A stretch of DNA of 64,000 nt from JAZDJP01 sp043803805. GTDB taxonomy: Bacteria > Planctomycetota > JAZDJP01. The stretch's first letter is position 1. Every line of letters starts with the position of its first letter. The translations under genes and the position numbers were made by a program. Below the pieces are notes generated by a model. It saw nothing but the letters and a program-made list of their open reading frames with translations. It was not told where the DNA came from and made no database searches. This document shows, one piece after another, positions 58,346 through 64,000 of this stretch. Where the stretch lies: positions 8,444 to 72,443 of the forward strand of contig JAZDJP010000098.1 of assembly GCA_043803805.1 (NCBI GenBank). Reading direction: 5' to 3'.

Positions 58346-61108
58346 CTACCCGCCGTTTCCTTCAGGTTGCCCGCCGAGGTCCCCAGGTTTAAGCCATTCC
58401 CGCGCGCCGGCAGCCTCGATGATCGGCCAGGAGGCTCGCAGGGAATCCTGGTACGGCCCGATCTTGTCCACCGGAATCGGCTGGAACCCGATCTTGAAGG
58501 CCGGCGAGTCGGGCCTGAGCCGCCAGTCGTCTTTCTCCGGTGCCACGAAGAGTGGGTCGGCCACGAGGGAGTTGCGGTCGAACCCCAGCGCCTGGAGCGA
58601 CTGCCACTCATCCAGCGATTCCACCTCGACCAGGCGGACGTCATCGATCCACACCGTGCCTTCACCTCCCGGCAGATCGAACCGCGCCCGAACCGCCTTC
58701 ATCTGCTCCTTGTAGTCCTGCTCGCCCCTGGCAGGAAGTTTGCAGACCAGTTCGTACTCTTTCCAGTCGGCGCCAACACTGGCCGAGGTACTCCTGCTCC
58801 AAAAGTACACATTGGCGACATATGACTGGATCATGAGCTCGACGCGGGTGCCGGTCTTGCCCGCCTTCATCTTCGCCGTCAGCCGGTACGCGTGACCCGG
58901 TTGCGCGGCGACATCCGCACTGACGACCACCGGCCACGGCGGATTGCACGTGGCGTCCTTTGCCGTAACGCCTTCGATCTTCAACGAACGCTTGCCCTCG
59001 GCCACGGTGTCGTCTGCCGCGGTAGCCTTGGACTCCGCGCTCGGCCGGGCCTGCCACATCCAGGCCTTGGGCATCCCGCCGGCCGGGCCGTCCTCGAAGC
59101 CGGGATTGGCGAGCAGATTGTCGGAGACCACCTTGCCAGCCTTGAACTGCCCCGTCGCGACAGGCAAGCCGCAGTGCCAGGCGAGGTTTCGATCCGCCGT
59201 ATTGTGCTCAAACGACACGTTCGAGAAACGGTAGAGCTTGGCGGCGGGATCTCGGTAGTAGAATATGTTCCGCGTCAGCGTGTTTCCCGACATGATCAGC
59301 CCACTCGGCAGGATGGCATCCTTCGGATGCGTCTTCATGTTCCGCATGTTCTGCCACGCCGGCTGGCTTGCGACCGATTCGTAGCCTTTGACCATCGTGG
59401 GGAAGTGGTTCAGCCACATCCGCGCACTTTCGGTCCATCCGCTGTATTCCGCCTGATAGAGCCCGTTGTCAATGAAGACGTTGTTCTCGATCAGGTTGTC
59501 CCGCCCGTTGTGCAGGTGAAGGCCGGCCCGTGAACAACGGGCCACGATGTTGCCGATCACGTCAACCCCGCCGGTATTGTCGTCCAGGTAGACGCCCCAG
59601 GCATAATATGGCGAAATCCACTTGCCGTCCTTTTTACCAAAACCGAGTATGTCGTGAAAGTAGTTGTAACGAATCACCGTCCCGCGGGAGGAAATCCAGT
59701 CCCGACCGCCGGTATAGACGGCCCCGGTGTCCTCGGTCTCCAGGTTCATGTGCCGGATGTGGTTGTACTCGATAACCAGGTTGTTCCCGCTGAAAAGGAT
59801 TCCCATCCTCGGGCCATCGTGTATCAGGTTGTGCGATGCCCTGTTCCCTACTCCGTTCAGGGAGATTCCAACACCCTGCTTGTAGAACACACCGACGTGG
59901 TGGATGTAGTTATTGTCCGCATAGTTGCCTGCTGGCGTAAGCGTCGTGCGGTCGCCGCCGCTAATGGCCACACCGTAGCGGCCAACCTCGGAAATGTCGC
60001 ACCCGGCCACGCCGTTGCCCGAACCGCCGTTGATCACCACGCCCGAACCGTTGTAGTCGCCAACGTTGCGAATGACGCAACCGACAACGAGACAATTCGT
60101 CGTCTCTGTCAGGACGACCGCGTCGCCCTCGCCGCATTGGATGTCAACGCCGCGGAGCGTGATCCGCGAGGCGTCCCTGCCGATCTCAACGATCGTTCGC
60201 AGGGTCGGAGCGACGACAGCCTTGCCCTGCAGAGGTTCCGGCGGCCAGAAGTACAGATTACTGCCGGCCCGGTCCAGATACCACTCGCCCGGGGAATCCA
60301 GTTCCTCCTGAAATCCCCGGATGTAGTAGCGGTCGCCGGGGCGAATCGCATAGGAGCAGTCCTGCGCCAGGGCGAGGACGCGTTTCCCGCGGTCGTTCGA
60401 TACGATGCGAACGATGTTGTTCCACCAGTTGTACCGCGGGAAGATACAGATGTCGCCTTCCTCGGGCTTGGAGCAGTGGCGGGCGTCTTCCTCCTTGTAC
60501 GGAAGCAAACGCTTCGAGTCTCCCGGCTGGTCCTTGTACATCTCCATCGGTTTGCCATCGGCGTAGATCCATCCGCCTGCATACGGGTTCTTCGGGTCGA
60601 AGTTCGGATACCGCGCCAAGATCTGTCGCCGGCCGTTAAAGAAGAGCTGTCGGAACGCGATGCCTTTCAAACCTTGTGCGGCCACGTCGGCCACGAGGAC
60701 ATGATCCTTGTGCGGCGCGAAACCGGCGACGGGTTTTCCGCCGACCAGCAGCGGCCGCTCCGCGCCGTGCCCGCGATAGACTATTGGCGCATCGGCCGTG
60801 CCGGAGTCCTCCGCCGTAAGCGTGAAGGTCCGGTCCATGAAGTACGTTCCCGCGCGGACATGCACGGTGACAGGTTCGAGGAGACCATTCTCCCGCTTGA
60901 GCTTGCGGATCTCGTCGCGGGCACGATCCAGTGTGGCGAAGGGACCGTCCTTGCCGCCGGCATCGGGCGCGGCGAACCGGCCGCTCCACGCGTCGCGCCC
61001 ATCTGTGGCGACGTAGATATCCCGGGCGCTGGCGGGTCCCGAACCCAGGATCGCACCGGCCACCATCACCAACACGGCGCTTTCGATCAGACCGAGCGGG
61101 CTCTTCAT
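58346..61108 (-). CDS. Exported right-handed beta-helix glycan enzyme with carbohydrate-binding domain
   Basis: A 920-residue protein. A signal peptide (about 1-29, ending ASA) precedes RDIYVATDGRDAWSGRFAAP, the usual opening of DUF1565/pectate-lyase-like beta-helices. Asn-rich coils (NNYIHHVGVFYKQGVGIS, IEYNHIRHMN, LIENNVFIDN) build the solenoid to about residue 640. A beta-sandwich carbohydrate-binding module (about 665-835; LLANPGFEDG) follows, and the end (DPLFVAPEKDDWRLRPDSPA) returns to the beta-helix family style. ATG 61108 has AGGAGGAG upstream. The substrate is unknown; lyase or glycosidase activity is likely. Confidence 0.83.
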   Translation of the reverse strand: MKSPLGLIESAVLVMVAGAILGSGPASARDIYVATDGRDAWSGRFAAPDAGGKDGPFATLDRARDEIRKLKRENGLLEPVTVHVRAGTYFMDRTFTLTAEDSGTADAPIVYRGHGAERPLLVGGKPVAGFAPHKDHVLVADVAAQGLKGIAFRQLFFNGRRQILARYPNFDPKNPYAGGWIYADGKPMEMYKDQPGDSKRLLPYKEEDARHCSKPEEGDICIFPRYNWWNNIVRIVSNDRGKRVLALAQDCSYAIRPGDRYYIRGFQEELDSPGEWYLDRAGSNLYFWPPEPLQGKAVVAPTLRTIVEIGRDASRITLRGVDIQCGEGDAVVLTETTNCLVVGCVIRNVGDYNGSGVVINGGSGNGVAGCDISEVGRYGVAISGGDRTTLTPAGNYADNNYIHHVGVFYKQGVGISLNGVGNRASHNLIHDGPRMGILFSGNNLVIEYNHIRHMNLETEDTGAVYTGGRDWISSRGTVIRYNYFHDILGFGKKDGKWISPYYAWGVYLDDNTGGVDVIGNIVARCSRAGLHLHNGRDNLIENNVFIDNGLYQAEYSGWTESARMWLNHFPTMVKGYESVASQPAWQNMRNMKTHPKDAILPSGLIMSGNTLTRNIFYYRDPAAKLYRFSNVSFEHNTADRNLAWHCGLPVATGQFKAGKVVSDNLLANPGFEDGPAGGMPKAWMWQARPSAESKATAADDTVAEGKRSLKIEGVTAKDATCNPPWPVVVSADVAAQPGHAYRLTAKMKAGKTGTRVELMIQSYVANVYFWSRSTSASVGADWKEYELVCKLPARGEQDYKEQMKAVRARFDLPGGEGTVWIDDVRLVEVESLDEWQSLQALGFDRNSLVADPLFVAPEKDDWRLRPDSPAFKIGFQPIPVDKIGPYQDSLRASWPIIEAAGAREWLKPGDLGGQPEGNGG

Positions 61109-61225
61109 GATTCTCCTCCTGCTGCCGAGGTCTAAGAGGGCCGCATGCGGGTTCGTGAATTTCTGTTTCGTCATGTCTCCGGGCGAACGGCCACGCTGTG
61201 GATGCGAGACTCGCAGCGGGTCGGG

Positions 61226-62281
61226 CTACCCACCAGCGTTTTGTCGGCCGGAACTTCGTTGGGGCGCCGAAATGGCGACTGATCGAAGTGCCTTCAGATA
61301 CTGTCCCGTGGGATCGCCCTTAGTCGGGGCGAGATACCCTCCTTCGCCGAATTCGTTCCAAGCGTAAATCACCGCAATCTGTTCGGCCGTGGTCTGATCC
61401 GGGTGCCGATCCATCCAGTTCAGAGCGTCCCGAAGATGAGCCCCAAAGGCTTCCGGCGTGCGGTCGGGATGATACCAACAATACTTCTGTCCTGCCAGTT
61501 GCGTGTTTTCCCATGGGCGTCGGTCCCATCCCGCCATTACGCACGGGATATACGGCTGTTCTTTACTGCCTTTCCACCGTTGCTCTTGAGACTCAACCAG
61601 TTCCTGGTACGTGTGTTTTTCCAACCCCTTTTCCCATCCGGGGATGGCGCCGCCCGCGTAGTGAGTAAGAAGAGTGTAGCCGGTTTCGCCTTCGCACCGG
61701 GCGCCAAACGCCTGACATGCAACAGCCACTCCCGGCAGGCCGGACTGGTGTGCCGTTTCCTGCAGGTACGCCAAGCCGGCCTTGTCGCCGCCGCCGGACT
61801 CGAAGATGATAATCAAGGGCTTCTTCGCCACGGCGAGATACTGCGGATGTTTGAGATAAGGCATCCAGAAGTCGCCGGCCTGTTTCCAGCACTCGGTCCC
61901 CTTGATCTCGGCCCCCTCGTGATTGGCCACCAGAAAGCAGAACTTCAGCCGGCGGTTGTTCTTCGCCTGCAGATACAACTCCAGTCCCGTGTGCAGGGGA
62001 TCATCCCTGATCGCCTGCGTGTTGATCGCCCGGCCGCTGTCGCGCCAGTACCAGCAGAACGCAAAGAACCCCAAGCCATGATCCGCGGCGAGGTCAATCT
62101 GGCGTTCCATGATTTCCAGGGAATCGTCCCGCCAGCCCCAGACCGGTTCACGCTCCGGGAATTCCTGAATCATGCGTTGTGTCAGCTGGGCCGGCGCATT
62201 CCGGGCCCATGGCTGGCTCGGATCATCCGCCAATTTATTGCGCCCTGCCCATCCATCGAAGTAATACGCTCCAACATTCAC
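61226..62281 (-). CDS. WbsX/GH99-like glycan enzyme
   Basis: A 351-residue TIM-barrel-type protein similar to the WbsX group, related to GH99 endo-mannanases: VGAYYFDGW at the start, AADHGLGFFAFCWYW in the middle and the terminal motif AWNEFGEGGYLAPT. No signal peptide is present. GTG 62281 is the start, with GGAGGAG 6 bases upstream; it overlaps the stop of a short open fragment (GTGA). It heads the minus-strand glycan group. Confidence 0.82.
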   Translation of the reverse strand: MNVGAYYFDGWAGRNKLADDPSQPWARNAPAQLTQRMIQEFPEREPVWGWRDDSLEIMERQIDLAADHGLGFFAFCWYWRDSGRAINTQAIRDDPLHTGLELYLQAKNNRRLKFCFLVANHEGAEIKGTECWKQAGDFWMPYLKHPQYLAVAKKPLIIIFESGGGDKAGLAYLQETAHQSGLPGVAVACQAFGARCEGETGYTLLTHYAGGAIPGWEKGLEKHTYQELVESQEQRWKGSKEQPYIPCVMAGWDRRPWENTQLAGQKYCWYHPDRTPEAFGAHLRDALNWMDRHPDQTTAEQIAVIYAWNEFGEGGYLAPTKGDPTGQYLKALRSVAISAPQRSSGRQNAGG

Positions 62282-62428
62282 GTTCGTCTCCTCCCTGGTC
62301 GTTTTACGTCATCAAACTGATGCCGGTAGTAGGTCTTGCCTTCATGCGGATCAACTTTCATGTCGAAGTGCCCAACATCGAGTTGATTGACCGGACAATA
62401 GCTTTGATCCCCCGTATGTTTTCTCTCA
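62278..62428 (-). pseudogene. Possible C-terminal remnant of a carbohydrate enzyme
   Basis: An open frame of about 50 codons without a start reads DQSYCPVNQLDVGHFDMKV and EGKTYYRHQFDDVKRP and ends in a TGA overlapping the downstream GTG. The GHFDM...GKTYY wording is reminiscent of GH43-like enzymes, but it is too short to assign. It could be the tail of a lost operon gene or chance. Confidence 0.2.
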
Positions 62429-62761
62429 TCGCGCTTTCGGCCTGTATGACGGGCAATCGATGAGCAGCTTACTGCTTGACGGATCCGACTTCAAATACAC
62501 AACTTCCACCTGCTGGCCCTCCTCTACTGAAATGTCGGCGTCTATGAACGCGACTCCCTTAAATGAGGCGCCGTCAACCTGGTATGCATAATTGACCACG
62601 CGCGTGGACTTACCCCTCTTGGGCGTGCAAGGATACTCCTGCGTCAACTGACCCATGACAACACCGCCACCCTCAACATACTTCTTCTTTTCATCCCTCT
62701 CGCACGTGAATATGACAACCACCAGCGCAGCGACGATCATAATCTCAATGAACCTTCTCAT
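62426..62761 (-). CDS. Small exported or membrane-anchored protein
   Basis: A 111-residue protein with an N-terminal hydrophobic helix (about 5-19) ending in FTC, which may be a lipobox. The rest is a beta-rich domain (VVNYAYQVDGASFKGVAFI, GQQVEVVYLKSDPSSSKLL) resembling DUF3592-type domains. GGGGGG directly precedes the ATG. Function unknown. Confidence 0.55.
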   Translation of the reverse strand: MRRFIEIMIVAALVVVIFTCERDEKKKYVEGGGVVMGQLTQEYPCTPKRGKSTRVVNYAYQVDGASFKGVAFIDADISVEEGQQVEVVYLKSDPSSSKLLIDCPSYRPKAR

Positions 62762-62869
62762 TTCCCCCCCCTGTACCTCCCAGAAACTCCGTCCACGTTA
62801 TGGCCCTTGACGTTAGGTTCCAGCTCCCACCCCGGCAGAGCCGGAACCAAACAGGTCGAACCCTCAATG

Positions 62870-62940
62870 CCGCTCATGGTAAGCCTGTCGAACCATGAGC
62901 AGAACACTGGCTTCATCCTTCGACAAGCTCAGGATGAGCG
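62870..62940. repeat. CTTCGACAAGCTCAGGATGAGC-type palindromic repeat, copy 3
   Basis: GCTCATGGTAAGCCTGTCG, AACCATGAGC and CATCCTTCGACAAGCTCAGG followed by ATGAGC are outer-arm sequences of the repeats at 7.6 and 18.1 kb, here without the inner CCCCGT...ACGGGG stem-loops. Confidence 0.65.
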
Positions 62941-62979
62941 GTTTTATCACTTCGCAAACGGATATTTTCTTGCTGTTTC

Positions 62980-63456
62980 TCACAAGATTTCACAACCAAG
63001 AGTCTGCCAGGAAAGGATGTTCATTTCTCCCTGAAACGGCCAGTCATCGGCGGAGTTCACAATGCCGTGCCGAACCGGATTCTGACGGACATATTCCCAT
63101 TTCGAGTCGTAATCCTCCAGGGCGCGAAGCCGGCGATCCCAATAACCGTTCTGCCAGCGATGACCCGCGATCCCGTGCGCACGGGTGAACCGTGACTTCC
63201 AGAACGTCACCCATCGTCCAAGTTCCACGGTCGGATCAGCAGACCCCGCAAACACATGCACGTGATCCGGCATAATCACATAACGGCCAACCCGCCAGGC
63301 GCCGGCCTCCGCCCACGCCTTCTTCAACGTCCGATGAACATCATTCGACGCCAACCAGGGACGCCGATCCTTGGCGCAAACTGTGAGAAAAACGATGGCA
63401 GGACCGGCCGGATTGGGGAAAACACAATGCGCGGGGCGTTTGCGTCGCGGCAACAC
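62980..63456 (-). CDS. REP-associated tyrosine transposase (IS200-like)
   Basis: A 158-residue Y1 transposase. The HUH motif is MPDHVHVF, and the tyrosine segment YDSKWEYVRQNPVRHG follows, with WQNGYWDRRLR between them; this order is typical of RAYT proteins. They act on REP palindromes rather than moving a classical IS. GTG 63456 is chosen because a GGATGA lies 7 bases upstream and the TTG at 63537 lies inside a REP palindrome. The palindromes at 63472-63537 are its probable substrate. Confidence 0.87.
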   Translation of the reverse strand: MLPRRKRPAHCVFPNPAGPAIVFLTVCAKDRRPWLASNDVHRTLKKAWAEAGAWRVGRYVIMPDHVHVFAGSADPTVELGRWVTFWKSRFTRAHGIAGHRWQNGYWDRRLRALEDYDSKWEYVRQNPVRHGIVNSADDWPFQGEMNILSWQTLGCEIL

Positions 63457-63471
63457 GTTATCATCCGATGA

Positions 63472-63537
63472 TTGGAGGGCGGCGCTTCCGCGCCGCCGGA
63501 CCTCGTTCCCCGGCCCGCCGGAAGGCGGGCCCTCCAA
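63472..63537. repeat. Inverted pair of REP palindromes next to the transposase
   Basis: TTGGAGGGC (63472-63480) faces GCCCTCCAA (63529-63537). Each arm carries its own hairpin: GGCGGCGC/GCGCCGCC and GGCCCGCC/GGCGGGCC. This head-to-head arrangement is the layout of a bacterial BIME. Confidence 0.75.
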
Positions 63538-63574
63538 ATACCCCGATTTCCTTCCGCGATTCGCGACTCACGCT

Positions 63575-64000
63575 TCAAATGGGATTGATTTCCGCGCGTC
63601 TGCGCAGCACCGCCCAGTTCCGGTCCACCTCGGTCTGGATGGCGCGGACGGCGGCGGCGGAGAGCGCGGAGAAACGGCCCTGGGCCTGGAGGTAGTCCTC
63701 GACGGGACGCCCCTCGGGCTCCACCGTGATGCGCCACCGCAGACCGTCCTCCACCTCGTAGAGGGGCGCGATGCGGGTGTCCACGGCCAGGCGCGCGAGT
63801 TTCACCGTGTCCGCGCTCTGGGTCTTCCAGCCGGGCGGGCAGGGGGCGAGAATGTCCAGGAACCGCGATCCGCGGATGTCCCGCGCCTTCTCCGCCTTCG
63901 CCCGGAGATCGTCCAGGAAGGCGATGGAGGCCGTGGCCGCGTAGGGGATGCGGTGGGCCGTAACGATCTCGATGATGTTCTTCTTGGGACGATCCTTGCC
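63575..64000 (-). CDS. porB: 2-oxoacid:ferredoxin oxidoreductase beta subunit, C-terminal part (partial)
   Basis: The C-terminal 141 residues of a thiamine-pyrophosphate-dependent pyruvate (or 2-oxoacid) synthase beta subunit; the N-terminus is beyond the right edge. Diagnostic stretches are PKKNIIEIVTAHRIPYAATA and ILAPCPPGWK. The enzyme makes acetyl-CoA and reduced ferredoxin (or the reverse) in anaerobes. Whether the substrate is pyruvate or a branched-chain 2-oxoacid cannot be decided from this part. Confidence 0.88.
   Translation of the reverse strand, partial: GKDRPKKNIIEIVTAHRIPYAATASIAFLDDLRAKAEKARDIRGSRFLDILAPCPPGWKTQSADTVKLARLAVDTRIAPLYEVEDGLRWRITVEPEGRPVEDYLQAQGRFSALSAAAVRAIQTEVDRNWAVLRRRAEINPI

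Overview
The window looks like chromosomal DNA from a GC-rich, Gram-negative, probably anaerobic bacterium. The Gram-negative signs are an Mla-type lipid transport system, lipoprotein signal peptides, an HtrA protease, a PilT ATPase, a heptose adenylyltransferase domain and outer-membrane-barrel-like proteins. The anaerobe sign is the tail of a 2-oxoacid:ferredoxin oxidoreductase at the right edge. A Hanks-type kinase, several glycan-active secreted enzymes, a TIGR03790-type protein and many palindromic intergenic repeats suggest a PVC-like or candidate-phylum lineage (Planctomycetes, Lentisphaerae, Sumerlaeota, Omnitrophota or similar). That placement is inference; there is no rRNA in the window.

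Layout. 0-7.5 kb: end of a winged-helix protein, an NtrC-family regulator, two small membrane proteins, a diguanylate cyclase, and an HtrA lipoprotein protease coupled to a PDZ pseudo-protease. 7.8-12.9 kb: an Mrp ATPase facing an aspartate-family amino-acid operon (homoserine dehydrogenase, a phosphoglycerate-mutase-like probable homoserine kinase, aspartate kinase, a RAM-domain protein). 13.1-16.1 kb: tRNA-Arg, a heparinase-like enzyme and an IS remnant. 16.2-21.3 kb: heptose adenylyltransferase, metallophosphoesterase and macro-domain operon, then GAF protein with PilT, and a nucleotidyltransferase with a small partner. 21.4-24.6 kb: sugar ABC importer genes without an ATPase. 24.7-25.6 kb: a broken and an intact tRNA-Ser among palindromic repeats. 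25.6-32.4 kb: one minus-strand cluster of class III aminotransferase, LuxE-like acyl-protein synthetase, LuxC-like acyl-CoA reductase and two TraF-like barrels. 32.4-39 kb: YmdB-type phosphoesterase, RNase Y with a long leader, a metallo-beta-lactamase-fold protein, a GAF/HD-GYP protein and an SH3 protein. 39.1-52.7 kb: Ser/Thr kinase, mlaE, mlaF, then 8.5 kb of accessory genes (TIGR03790 protein, ceramidase-like protein, FGGY kinase, fucose-isomerase-like protein, GH20) before mlaD, DUF192 and a membrane protein. 52.9-54.4 kb: a MEMO1-AMMECR1 fusion. 54.5-62.8 kb: a second glycan region on the minus strand. 62.9-64 kb: a REP-type transposase with its palindromes and the end of porB.

How the genes fit together. 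Core functions (amino-acid synthesis, RNA turnover, lipid transport, envelope proteolysis, c-di-GMP signalling) alternate with accessory glycan blocks that interrupt core operons, most clearly mlaEF/mlaD. Intergenic spaces carry at least five families of palindromic repeat, one of which sits inside the signal-peptide region of the HtrA gene. Several core genes have a sigma-70 -10 box only 6-8 bases before the start codon, suggesting leaderless mRNAs. The most promising undescribed unit is the aminotransferase-LuxE-LuxC cluster, which could make a long-chain aldehyde and aminate it. Very long antisense open frames in this GC-rich DNA were treated as shadows.
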